The notes under the pieces are model-generated. The model made no database searches, had not been told where the DNA came from, and saw only the letters and a list, made by a program, of their open reading frames with translations. Source: Bugula neritina (lineage: Eukaryota; Bryozoa; Gymnolaemata; Cheilostomatida; Bugulidae). From it: DNA of 64,000 nucleotides. The stretch's first letter is position 1. Each line of letters begins with the position of its first letter. A program made the translations under genes and the position numbers. The stretch covers positions 11,907,818 to 11,971,817 of the forward strand of contig OZ037772.1 in NCBI GenBank assembly GCA_964035545.1. The letters run 5' to 3'. Shown one piece after another: positions 33,882-45,020 of this stretch.

Positions 33882-34663
33882 TTTACTTGGTAAAAAGATG
33901 TTGAATTTAGTCTTCAAACAGATGAATTTTCTTTAGCTTTGTTCAAATACTTTAAAATTTTATTTCACATTTCAACATTTTTTAAATTTTACAGGAGAAT
34001 TATTACTAAATCGATGATGTCAACGCAGAAAAATATTTATTAATAATTGTTAGTTTAACCTTCATGAACAAAATTGTTCTGTTTTACTTTAATTATTTCT
34101 AAAATTGTCGATTTCAGTAATTTCATGCTCACTTTTGAAAACAATCAGTAATTACCCTCCTTGCAGTTGATGGAAGTGAAATTTGTAGAATAAATTGTTA
34201 GTTGTTAATTTTTAACTCTAATATATAGTCTAAAATGCTGCAAAAGTTATTTCTCATTGTAATCAATTTTCTCAATGAGAATTAGGATATATAAAATAAT
34301 TTTCTTAACATCAAATCTAAAAGCATGGCAATGAAAATTAACTGACTTATAAAATTCAAACTGCTCTCATCATTTAACAGTTCCTGAGAGTGAACTTGTT
34401 TGATCCTATGTCGGCAGCAAATAATTGAAATTTGGTTGAAATTTCTATATAAGAATATTTCTGCACAAAATTAAATAACCCTAATCAAAATAAAATTCAA
34501 ATTAAACATAATATTTGGATAGTCATCAGAGCAAGGTGTTAGAAAATATTAATTCACAAAAATAACATAATGAGAAAATTCAACAAGTGGGCATATAATA
34601 TTATATAGTTAGTTTCTCCGACTGCATAATATTAATTATATTATATTCATATAATTAATATTA

Positions 34664-34880
34664 TAAGGAGCAGCTATGGTCTAGAGGTTAGAGCATTTAC
34701 CTTATAGTAAACACTAAGTCATGAGTTGGAACCCTAACAAAGGCCATTAATGGTGATGTTAGGAAGAGCATCCAGTCATAGTTGCTCCTGTGCCTTATTT
34801 TAAACAAGTCCTTGGCCCGATTTAACAAAAACCTTTTCCATCAGGGGTTTCTCACAGGAATAGCGACTATAAACTTGCCT
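34664..34880 (+). mobile_element. tRNA-derived SINE candidate
   Basis: It has a polymerase III A-box-like 'tggtctagaggttagagca' and a B-box-like 'gttggaaccct' about 35 bp further on. The tail contains 'ggaagagcatccagtca', which resembles a motif I recall from tails of LINE-mobilised SINEs. The acceptor-stem ends do not pair, so this is not a functional tRNA gene. Confidence 0.6.
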
Positions 34881-35406
34881 GAACTTATATAATTTATATT
34901 ATATTCATGTACTAGCTGTCACACATTGTGACTTTTCATGTAATGTATTGTATAAAAGCTACGACATTACAGAAGGCAAGTGTTGCCATTCTTCTCAATT
35001 TCCTGATAATCATGATAAGCACCTCCTGGTTTGAGTGCTCACAATGACTAAAGTGCCACATTGCAGCTCTTAGTTATAGGAAGTATATCCTATATCCTAT
35101 GTCCTATGTCCTAGATCCTATGTCCTATATCCTATGTCCTATATAATGGGTATTTTATTGCGTTGCTGTGTGATAAACTGTCAAATAATTGCTATTATTT
35201 AAACTTTTTTGCCTCCCTAACTTGATAAAGCTATGCTTAGTAACTTCCATTACACAACAGTGATATTGAAATGTCACAATATGTTTTTTTTAGACACTTC
35301 TGGGTCAAAATGGAAAGTTACTTAAAAGGAGCCATTTCATTGGTTGTTGTATCTAATGGAAATAATTTGATTGGTTATTTAATTCATAACATCATCAATG
35401 TCAACC

Positions 35407-35413
35407 TATATAA
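35407..35413 (+). promoter_or_regulatory. Candidate TATA box (TATATAA) of the IGFBP-like gene
   Basis: It lies 72 nt upstream of the ATG at 35485, a spacing that would leave a short 5'UTR. In AT-rich DNA such matches are common. Confidence 0.35.
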
Positions 35414-35484
35414 CATAAGTTGAACAGTTCTGATGCAGTAATCATAATTACTATCATATCTACTGGAGCTCCCTGAAGAGAACA

Positions 35485-36995
35485 ATGAAGTGCTTCCTGC
35501 TTCTAACCGTTTTAACTCTGACGCTGATTTGTCACTCGGAGAGTTTGAGTTGTGCTCCTTGTAGCACCTTCTCCCTGGGACCTGATGGACCTGTAGAGGT
35601 TGGTACAGTGTCTGGTATTTTCTGCTTTACCGTAATTTCTATAACTAAACTTATTCAGGGTTAGCGGGTCTCTTCACTGTTGATACTCTCTTGTCTCTAA
35701 GAAATATATTTAGTTGTTTTGATTCTCGAATCCTGCAGTGGTTTATTAATGCAGAAGCTATACGCGTTACTGTCTAACATATTTTTTATATATGGCAGAC
35801 AGTTACAATACTGCTTGTATAAGTAAGTAGTTTGGGAATTTGACACTAACTACTTGATAGAATATGGGAGATATTCACTAAAATTAGACAAAAATAGCAG
35901 CTTAACGATGCAATTATTATTCAAATATAAGGAAAGTTTTCTAGATTTTGACGATATGCCAAGTGAAAACAACTGCTTCACTACTGTGAAGTAGCTAGGA
36001 GCTAATCTACTTTAGTGTTATAATATGCTATAGTATACCTTAGTGTTATATTCTACAGTATGCTGCAGTGTTATATGCTATAGTATACTGCAGTGTTATA
36101 TGCTATAGTATGCTGCAGTGTTATATGCTATAGTATACTGCAGTGTTATATGCTGTATAGTATACTGCAGTGTTATATGCTATAGTATACTGTAGTGTTA
36201 TATGCTATAGTACACTGCAGTTGTTATATGCTGCTTTCTATCAATGAACTTTGAACTCTACAGGTACACGTCAGCTGCCCACCGATTCCTGCCGACTGCA
36301 AACACACAACTCTCGCCCCCTGCGGCTGCTGTAAGACATGTGCCAAGAAACACGGAGAAAGTTGTGACTTTGTGTGAGTATCTCAACCAATCAGCTTCCG
36401 TCTTACAATCATGTCTCTTCCATTTCCAAATAGTCCTATAAGCAGTAAACTAAGAAAACTAGACAGAACTTAGCTAAGAGACATAACTGTACTTTAGATA
36501 AAGTGTTAGTTGTTAAGATGAGTTATTATTACTTTCACTGCTTTATACACAAAACTATATTTTCATAAATGATGTTTTATTAAAGTTGCTTTACACTATA
36601 TATTGTGGTCATATTCTACAGTCAACTATCTTACATAATAGTACCCTAACTGCTTGAAAGTCTCAGCAATTAATGTGGTTACATTAAATAGTTTGTGTTG
36701 CTTTCATAAAATAATTGAGCATCTTGCATTGAAATAAAGTCTTTCATAAATTGTATTACTAAAGTTGAAGTTATGCCCCTATAATAAGCCTTTAATATAT
36801 ACAATGGTACAGCACGGATGGAGACGGTAAGATTTCACCCGTAAGGTAGAAGATATAATCACTCAGAATACTGTCTATAACCTTGCTTTGTATTGCAGGG
36901 AATGTGAGCCGGGCCTAGTGTGTGTCAAACCAAACGGGTATTCGTTCTTTGGGAACGTCTGCATGTACCCCCGTCTATATAAACAGTCTTCATGA
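35485..36995 (+). CDS. Small secreted IGFBP-domain protein (SIBD/perlustrin-like), 3 exons, 106 aa
   Basis: Exons: 35485-35598, 36264-36373, 36899-36995. Phases 0 and 2 agree, 321 nt in total. Residues 1-20 form a signal peptide (MKCFLLLTVLTLTLICHS). The mature part of about 86 residues has the cysteine pattern of an IGF-binding-protein N-terminal domain, with the hallmark CGCC in APCGCCKTCAKKHGESC, then CEPGLVC and a final cysteine. Single-domain relatives include arthropod SIBD proteins and the nacre protein perlustrin of abalone. Such proteins may bind insulin-like peptides or act in immunity or shell matrix; which applies here is not shown. All cysteines expected of the half-domain appear to be present. 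The start is the first ATG giving a signal peptide. Confidence 0.85.
36010..36235. repeat. About 25-bp minisatellite in intron 1 of the IGFBP-like gene
   Basis: About nine copies of 'gtgttatatgctatagtatactgca' end roughly 30 bp before the exon 2 acceptor. Confidence 0.9.
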
Positions 36996-38097
36996 TGTGA
37001 CAGACTCCAGCACGTGCTCCTCAGTACTGTCAAAGTATCCACTTTTCGGACTGAGCAAACTCTTTAAATACATTGGAATTTTGGCTTTTTTATCTATTAG
37101 TTGTTGACTTTTTCTGTGAAAAACCTGAAACATAATGGTAGTGTCACCGCGCAGTTATATACTTGTTTGGGGTTATAAATAAAAACACTCAACTTTGCCA
37201 AGTTTGTTTTATTATGCTGGGCTGTAATCAAGTTAATATTGATGAGGCTAATTTTACTAGTATAAGAATAATAATAATAATAATATTAATTATGCAGAAA
37301 TTGGTACTGCTATATTTTGCTTTGTGCTATATGATATACTGCATACCATAGTATACAATGCGCTATACTATACTTCATTGCACTACATGCTATAGTATAT
37401 ACGATGTGCTATGCTATACTCCATTGCACTACATGCTATAGTATATACAATGTGCTATTCTATACTTCATTGCACTACATACTATAGTATATATGATGTG
37501 CTATGCTTTACTTCATTGCACTACATACTATAGCGAGAAGCATGCTTTCCTGAATCCAATAATATTTGAGCTGACACAATTAATAGAGAATGTTTAGGAG
37601 GCTGTAAGAGGCCAGAAATTCATAAAATTTATATTGTGCCGACCTTTTCCTATTGCTAGATGATAGCACATACTATAATATAACTACAGGCTCCGGTACT
37701 AAGCAACTTCAGACTTGCATATTATGTTGCAGCAGTTGCCTGTATTCTAGCAATCTGTCAACACATCTGTTTATACTGCTGACCATCATTATATCTCCAA
37801 GGATCACGTAAGGTACAGGTACATTGCTTTGTTTCTAGCTATTAGAATTTAGATACACAAGTATTTCACCATTTAGATGTTATGCTTCGATAGTTTTGCA
37901 TATAAGTGGTATGTTAATTCTACAAATACTGCAAATAAAGGCAGTTGTACAGCATTTTCTCTAGGGTAGGATAGGGGGATAGGATTATTTTGTAAGCACT
38001 GCCAGCTATGTTCATATAGTTCATATCATGCTGCTAAACGTATTTTTACTGTGATAGATTCAATGACCTAATTATTTACTATGTAATTTTGAATATT
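36996..38097. other. 3'UTR and spacer with a 46-bp tandem array
   Basis: The IGFBP-like 3'UTR is followed by a 46-bp tandem array at about 37335-37535 (marker 'cactacat' at 37381, 37427, 37473 and 37519). No gene is seen. Confidence 0.6.
37335..37540. repeat. 46-bp minisatellite, about 4.5 copies
   Basis: Units start 'cactacatgctatagtatat' and recur at exact 46-bp steps with few substitutions. Confidence 0.92.
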
Positions 38098-38360
38098 TAG
38101 GGTTTGTCTCCCCATACATTTATTTAATTTAGGCATAACATTATTATTATTGAACTATATAACTTTATATATGTATAAAAACAATTTGAAACTTGAATTA
38201 ATTTTATAAAATTGATAAATAATAAATGATAATTGATATTCTTATATGAATAAGACTATTTTAGAATTTACACACTTTTATTCACACTTTTTTGATTTGA
38301 CTAGTCACTAGTGAAAGTGGTTGCTAGCACATGATAGTAGGAGCATTACATGTCAAATTA

Positions 38361-38704
38361 GCCTAGGGCCACACGGCGCGTATTTTCGCATGCGAAAATT
38401 GAAATCACAAGTAGCAAAGGTGTCCACTGTGCGCGTTGAGAAAACATTCGCACTTGTCGCTCTGCATTTTCAACGCAAGTGCGAATCGTCTCTGTTGTCG
38501 TCACCTAATTGGCTGGTAGTTATTAAGCGAGCCCAATTTCTTTATTTTAGTGCTAAATTCCAGTTAATTGCGTTTTATTGAAAGCGAGTGCGATTTAAAA
38601 ATGAAAGCTTTATTTATCACGCATCACTGACGCTACAGTGGACACCTTTGCTACCCATGATTTTAATTTTCGCATGCGAAAATACGCACAGTGTGGCCCT
38701 AGGC
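38361..38704. mobile_element. MITE with about 75-bp inverted termini and TTA target duplication
   Basis: It starts 'gcctagggccacac' and ends with the reverse complement, flanked by tta on both sides. The termini extend inward through the palindrome 'tttcgcatgcgaaa' and 'agcaaaggtgtccactgt'. It is 344 bp with no coding capacity, so it depends on a transposase elsewhere. Confidence 0.8.
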
Positions 38705-39123
38705 TTACTGATTTACATTTTTTTTGTAGAGTTGTCTCCCCATGTAAGGCAACTCTACAATACTATGAAAACAATGTCAAGTGTACATAAAATAGGCAAA
38801 TTGTAGAAATGGTGTGTGATGTATATGTGACAGTTGCAGGTAATTGTATGACTAGCAATAAATATGTTGTCTAGCTCATTGGCACCCCCTGTTCCCTTCC
38901 TTTCCCCCTCGGACCTCTACATGCCTTATTATGTGCACCACATTCTATTCATTATATTCGTTTTCACAATTATTTTTAGAGCACTTTGTAGAGTAATTCC
39001 TCATGAGAAGACAACTCATCTGCCTTTTTAATTTCTGCAGATGTGAGACTAGCTATAGAGATGAATTTGCTAAGATATGAAAAAATCAACAGCAAAGAGT
39101 TTTGCAAAATGCTACCATATTAA

Positions 39124-39172
39124 GCCTAGGGCCACACGGTGGACACCTTTGCTACTTGTGATTGCCCTAGGC
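39124..39172. mobile_element. 49-bp deletion derivative of the MITE at 38361
   Basis: The same 'gcctagggccacac' terminus is followed directly by 'ggtggacacctttgctac' from the inner terminus and ends 'gccctaggc'. Almost the whole interior is missing. Confidence 0.7.
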
Positions 39173-40144
39173 TTAGTGAAAGAAAATGAAAGCAGCTATT
39201 CAATGAGAATATATTGTGTATATATCATAGTTTTCAGCCTTAAATTTTGGTCGGCCCATAATATTATATCAGTGCAAATACTGTTAGTCAACCAACTTTC
39301 AACTCACACGTCTCAACAAGAGCAGGTCTGTTAGTAAACTTTCAACATGTATGCTCACTGCAACACAAGCCTCAGCTAAACTGGATCATATCTCAAAGTT
39401 TTATAATATATTCCTCAAGTGTTTTTGTTTATAGCTACTCCACACAATCTTTTTGTCACATTTAGCTGCGCTACACAATGCAACGTATTTCCGTCACACT
39501 TATTCTTTTAAAAGTGCTTTGCAAATTATTTGTTACTAACTTTTAGATATCTTTCAAGATTTTTGCTAATTTGATGTTATACTTTTGCATATTTTATAAG
39601 TTTAACAGATAAAAGCACATAAATTGTAAAAACAGACATATTAAGCAAAATTCAGTTTTCTTTCAAAGTTACAGAATATAGAAGTTGAATCCTCTCATAT
39701 AACTGAACAAAAGCAGTTGGGTCCACTCGTGCAGCTCAACGCTACACAATAAACACAAAATTTTGAAATTAGGATTTGTCTCCCCATACATTAATTTCAA
39801 ATTGAAAAAACAACATTTTAAAAGAACTGGACATAATTTAAACAAGAAATTAAATAATAGGTTTTGATTTGTTTTCAAATTAATTGAAATAATATATGAA
39901 ACAAGGTTTTGCATTTTACAAAAAGCTATTTTGGTAGTATCACACCTATGATTTATATGATTTTTTATTTCAGTAATGACCAATTTACCTTTATCACCAC
40001 ATAGGGTTGCTACTAGTACGCAAGTAAAGGCGTTGGAGTTAACCAATGAATCTGTTGCTGCTTCATAACAGGAGTTTGAGTCAGCAGCTCAGACGATCTG
40101 GTTAAAATATGCCTTAGCACTTGGGTGCTAACAAATGCAACTGT
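39173..40144. other. Non-coding repeat-element DNA before the 18-bp array
   Basis: Holds the left end of the inner inverted-repeat element at about 39766. No gene is recognised. Confidence 0.5.
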
Positions 40145-40855
40145 GCCTGGTTCACCGGGCTTGCCTGGTTCACCGGGCTTGCCTGGTTCACCGGGCTTGC
40201 CTGGTTCACCGGGCTTGCCTGGTTCACCGGGCTTGCCTGGTTCACCGGGCTTGCCTGGTTCACCGGGCTTGCCTGGTTCACCGGGCTTGCCTGGTTCACC
40301 GGGCTTGCCTGGTTCACCGGGCTTGCCTGGTTCACCGGGCTTGCCTGGTTCACCGGGCTTGCCTGGTTCACCGGGCTTGCCTGGTTCACCGGGCTTGCCT
40401 GGTTCACCGGGCTTGCCTGGTTCACCGGGCTTGCCTGGTTCACCGGGCTTGCCTGGTTCACCGGGCTTGCCTGGTTCACCGGGCTTGCCTGGTTCACCGG
40501 GCTTGCCTGGTTCACCGGGCTTGCCTGGTTCACCGGGCTTGCCTGGTTCACCGGGCTTGCCTGGTTCACCGGGCTTGCCTGGTTCACCGGGCTTGCCTGG
40601 TTCACCGGGCTTGCCTGGTTCACCGGGCTTGCCTGGTTCACCGGGCTTGCCTGGTTCACCGGGCTTGCCTGGTTCACCGGGCTTGCCTGGTTCACCGGGC
40701 TTGCCTGGTTCACCGGGCTTGCCTGGTTCACCGGGCTTGCCTGGTTCACCGGGCTTGCCTGGTTCACCGGGCTTGCCTGGTTCACCGGGCTTGCCTGGTT
40801 CACCGGGCTTGCCTGGTTCACCGGGCTTGCCTGGTTCACCGGGCTTGCCTGGTTC
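40145..40855. repeat. Perfect 39-copy, 18-bp minisatellite (gcctggttcaccgggctt), collagen-like on both strands
   Basis: Exactly 39 identical units span 40145-40846, plus a half unit. The unit is a multiple of three and lacks stops in five of six frames. The plus strand reads (GSPGLP)n in one frame and the minus strand (GEPGKP)n in another, both collagen-type Gly-X-Y. Neither strand has an ATG, signal peptide or globular domain joined to the repeat, so I call a satellite rather than a collagen gene. Total homogeneity means recent amplification or conversion. Its GC content is far above the surroundings. Confidence 0.95.
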
Positions 40856-40990
40856 CCTAGACTTTACCAAATAACTAATCCAATAGCATTCAAATTGCCT
40901 CAATTTATCTGCTACATCCTGCAGCTCACTACTTGCCAAAATAATTTTCTAGCTACCAAATTCTAGATCTAGAATGCTGAAAATATTTCC

Positions 40991-41589
40991 TAGTTTCCAA
41001 ACTTTAGTTTTGGAGTTGTGTCCCCGTTTTGCTGAAACGCAGTGAAATATCGGAAAATTGAATTTTTGCTAGGCTGTGGAGTTGTTCCCTCGATTTTTCC
41101 TACAAAAAAGAAATGTTTTGCACTTCCTTGCCTAGGCACCTTACCATTCCTAACAAATTTCTACAAAAAAATCCTCTTTTGTAGGACAAAAATAAAAAAT
41201 GGCACCTCCAGTGCACCAATTTCACACAGAATCCTCTAAAACGGCTCAAAAGCTGCAAAAAGTAACAAATTGATGCCAGTAGAACCGTACATTTTAGTTC
41301 TGAAAGGTTTCTGCGTAGCCAGACCCATAAGCACATCGCTGTGAGTAGTTTACAAGGCAACTGAATGCAGGTTTCACCATTTTAGGTCTGAATGGTTCTT
41401 TTTACTCATTTTATCACCAAATAGACCCTTATTCTGTGGAGTTGTTGCCTCGATTTTTTCTAAAAAGGGAGTTTTTGTAGAAAAAATCGAGGCAACAACT
41501 CCACAGCCTAGCAAAAATTCAATTTTCCGATATTTCACTGCGTTTCAGCAAAACGGGGACACAACTCCAAAACTAAAGTTTGGAAACTA
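40991..41589. mobile_element. Foldback element with about 118-bp inverted termini
   Basis: The left arm 40991-41108 (tagtttccaaactttag...) is the reverse complement of 41473-41589. An inner perfect hairpin (ctgtggagttgttgcctcga and complement) lies at 41435-41508. No coding capacity. A diverged relative lies at about 42360-42880. Confidence 0.8.
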
Positions 41590-42359
41590 CAGCAAAAACT
41601 CCAATTCCTTACTTAATATTTTAATCAGAACACAATTCCGGCATCTAAAATTTAGAAACCAGCAAAATTTGTTTTGCTGTTAGCTGGGGATTTGGTTTCT
41701 TAATGTATATTTTACTTCTTTTTTTAACTTCGGACAGTTGGAGAGACCAGCTAATTCCGGAGGACTACCGGACATAGCACTTGTTGGGCACAAGGCATGG
41801 TCTCTTAACAGGTTCTAGAACTATCTATGTGCACAAAGCACTCGATTAGTTCAGGGCACCTGGTAGCACCCCTGCATATGCTCACAGGTATAGCCTGACC
41901 TGCTGGTGTGAACTAGCTACCCAGCTTACACATACCATTCAGACAAGATAGATGTATGTATTTACAGCCTGTTTACATGCACTGTACTTAGTACACTCTG
42001 TATCACCATTTGTGTACTGGTCACTACTAACATAATTGAAACATATAAATTTTAGGTGTCTTAATTTTAAAATAGCCGTTTTCATTGAAAATACTTATTC
42101 AATACATTATTTTAATTGATTTATAAGCAAGTAGAGTCATTTAAATTTATTGCTTCTATTTATTTTATTTACTGCAGCTTATAAAATAATGTTTTGCCAA
42201 TTTAAAATTGATGTATGGGGAGACAAACCCAAATTTTCCAATGCTATACTCATTGAACTATAGTTTCAGTTCAGTGGTTGTACTTATACAATTAAGCACA
42301 ATTAATAAAAGCTGGGAAATCAATCACAACAAGACTATCAAAATTACTGAGTTATTTTA

Positions 42360-42880
42360 TAACTTTTGTTCCCTCAATTTTTTTACAAAAAATGATTCTT
42401 TTGCAAAAATAGCACTTCCTTTCTAGGCACTCTACCATTTCTACTTTTCCTGCGAAAAAGCAGTTTTTTCGCAAAAAAAATGAACCTTCCTTGCCCAGGC
42501 AACTCACCATTCCAAGCAAAATTCTACAAAAAATGTGCACTAATTTCACACAAAATGCTCATAGTTTACAAAAAGCACCAAATTGAGGGCAGTAGAACAG
42601 TACATTTCAGTTCTGGAAGGTTTCTGCGTAGCCAGACCCGTAGGCACAAAGCATATCAAGAATGCATTCTTCATCGCTTTGAATAGTTTACAAAGCAGCT
42701 GAATGCATTTTATTGCGAAATAGACCCTTTCTTCGGAACTGGTGCGATTTTTGTGAAATAAGTCTTTGTTTGAGAAAAATAGAGGAAACACAACTCCACA
42801 GCCTACATTTTAATCCAAATTTTTGATAATTTACTGCAAAATAGCGAAATGAGGACACAACTCCAAATATTTGGGTGCTA
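42360..42880. mobile_element. Diverged second copy of the foldback element
   Basis: It shares blocks with 40991-41589 in the same order: 'ttgttccctc', 'ggaaggtttctgcgtagcca', 'acaactccacagcct' and 'gaggacacaactcca'. It is degraded, with weaker inverted termini. Confidence 0.6.
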
Positions 42881-42971
42881 GAAATTTTTTATTAGATCTG
42901 CTAGGTGCTGCAGGCAGTAGCCAAAAAGTAGGTGGGTTCCTAAGTATTTATTTTAAATTTAGTTTTCATAT

Positions 42972-43238
42972 TTAATTTGATAATACTACAATAATAGTTT
43001 CAAATAAACTTAAATTACTAGGTAGGCCCAGAAGACTGGCAAGCTCGAGAACCAAGTCTTGGGAAAGTGCTACTACTTTATGCAGTTGGTAAAGCATGGT
43101 GCATACCCAACCGCATCTGTATTTTTCAAGGGCGCACTTTGACAGGCTTAGAGCACGTGCTAGCACTCCTGTCCCTGCGCCCAGGCAAGATCTGCCTTCG
43201 GATATTTTAAACTGCTGCAGTTTACTGAGCTTGCACAC
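42972..43238 (-). other. Unidentified open stretch, possible captured or fossil exon
   Basis: A GC-richer patch inside the repeat complex is open for 88 codons on the minus strand and includes ALEKYRCGWVCTMLYQLHKV. I recognise no domain. It sits just left of the duplicated 220-bp end segment and could be host sequence picked up by the element, or chance. I do not call it a gene. Confidence 0.2.
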
Positions 43239-43512
43239 AGCATTTGATATCTACAACAACATACGTACAGGTTATGTGCAACCCGATCAGAGTTGGTCAT
43301 TACTGAAATAATTGAAATATATAAATTTCAGGTGTGTTGTTTTTAAATAGCTTTTGTTATCAAAGATACTTGTTCAATATATTATTTTAATTGATATAAA
43401 AGCGAGTAAAGTGTTTTAAAATTACTTTTTCTGCTAATTTCCTTTTGCAGCTTATAAAATATTGTTTATTTGCCAATTTAAAATTAATGCATGGGGAGAC
43501 AAACCCTAACTT

Positions 43513-45020
43513 TTCAATTTTGTAGTTGTTCAATAAAGCACAAAAAGCAAAGGTGGTAAATCAACCTCAGTAAAACTGCCAAAATTACTGGGTTATGTTA
43601 TAAGTTCACGTTTGACCCATGTGTCATTTTCCCACTTTGAAATGATATTTATACCTCATTATTTTGACAGAAACACACCCTTCGGCCTTTTTCAAAGCTG
43701 TGAACTTTATTTATAAGTATGCATCGCTTCTGCAAAATAGATGAATTGAACTATAACATTAATATAACAACAAACTTGTGTATCTTATAATTACAAAAAA
43801 GGACCACCTGAACATGTTAGGTAATATCTTGAGTTACGTTTAGATTTGCTTGTGGTTTGTGCTGAATTAAAAAAGCAGGCTAGGAACAATTTGCCGTAAC
43901 ATGCAAACATTGAGTTTTTCGGGTTATCATAGTGTGTACTACAAGCTAATAAATGAAATATAAATGAGTTTCATAGATTCAACATAAGTGAGTTTATTTG
44001 GTAGAGTATTATATTGCAATGGACAAAATTACAGGAAACTGTTGGGGGGAAAAGAAAAAGGTCATGGCTGAAATTTAGTCAATCAAATTAATATAAGAGC
44101 CCAATTCTCAAATAATATGAAGAGAATAGATGGTGACCTAAAATCACATCAACAAATTTCTTTTGCAGTTGTTGATAAGTGACTTTAGACTGTTAAAAAT
44201 AAAATATATCATTTCTTTACAAATGTTTGCTTACAATAACTCATGTAGAATAATGCAGCGAAAATCTAATATAGCTGTAATAGATTTTAATGTTATATTT
44301 TTTTCAATAAACTGTTGTTTGCTTTTTTAGACACAAAATAATGATAATGGATATTGTTTTCTTGTGGGGGTTTGCCAACTTTTGCAGAAAATATTTTCAG
44401 TTTTTGAGTACATTAATTCAGAAAATGTAGCTGCAGCACTTTTGTGTCCACTTTTCAGTATTTTAATGCAATGGCAATAGAGAACTGCCCGTTCTGAGCA
44501 GTAGGTAGGTATCCCATTGATAGGCTTTTGATGAAGGTCTTTGTCCACATACTTCCAGAAATCTCAACAGCCATTTTGAATGTAAATGTTTATTTGTATT
44601 ATGACAGTACCAGCAGTGACAGACACTGTCTAGACCGTAGGACAAGGGTGCGTCTTGCGACACTAAGTACGAGTCTACTAGATAACCTCAGCTGCATTAG
44701 TGAGTTGACTGAACAACTTAGTCTGATATTTACCTTTTATGATGAATCGTGTGAACGTAATCGTGTGTTTATTTTTTACACTCTGTGAGCTTGGACGTTG
44801 CATAGTAATAAGTATGATCGTAAATAAATGATAAAAGGTGTGTAAATAGATTTGATTGTAATACGTATTACAATTATTACAAATAACGCAGTTTTATTTT
44901 AAGATATTTTTGAAAAATATCATATTAATAAACAAATTATTTTAATTTCATTACTACTTATAAAACAATATTTTACAAAAATGCAAGACTAAGGGAGGCA
45001 AATCCTAAATAATGCACTTT
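43513..45020. other. Intergenic spacer before the triplicated region
   Basis: AT-rich. A short open stretch near 44528-44788 shows no motif. No gene recognised. Confidence 0.5.

Larger units (their letters stand above)
33882..35484. other. Intergenic spacer with a SINE-like element
   Basis: AT-rich promoter-side DNA of copy 4 (minus) and of the IGFBP-like gene (plus). A tRNA-derived SINE candidate lies at 34664-34880. A 'tcctatgtcctata' short tandem repeat is at 35083-35145. No other gene is seen. Confidence 0.55.
38098..43512. mobile_element. Nested inverted-repeat element complex
   Basis: Four copies of an end sequence built on 'tttgtctccccatacat' occur: 38103 and 39776 in one orientation, and about 42213 and 43487 in the other. 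They define an inner pair (about 39766-42235) and an outer pair (about 38098-43512). About 220 bp next to the right ends (42022-42238 and 43296-43512) is duplicated. No transposase is seen. The simplest reading is non-autonomous DNA elements, one nested in another. The inner element contains the 18-bp minisatellite and a foldback element. Confidence 0.55.

Noticed and set aside
34664-34740. Functional tRNA gene
   Set aside because: A- and B-box-like motifs are present but the acceptor stem does not pair and a SINE tail follows.
40013-40966. Collagen-like genes on either strand of the 18-bp array
   Set aside because: Five of six frames are open simply because the 18-bp unit lacks stops. The collagen-like frames have no ATG, signal peptide or non-repeat domain, and the array is embedded in transposon DNA.
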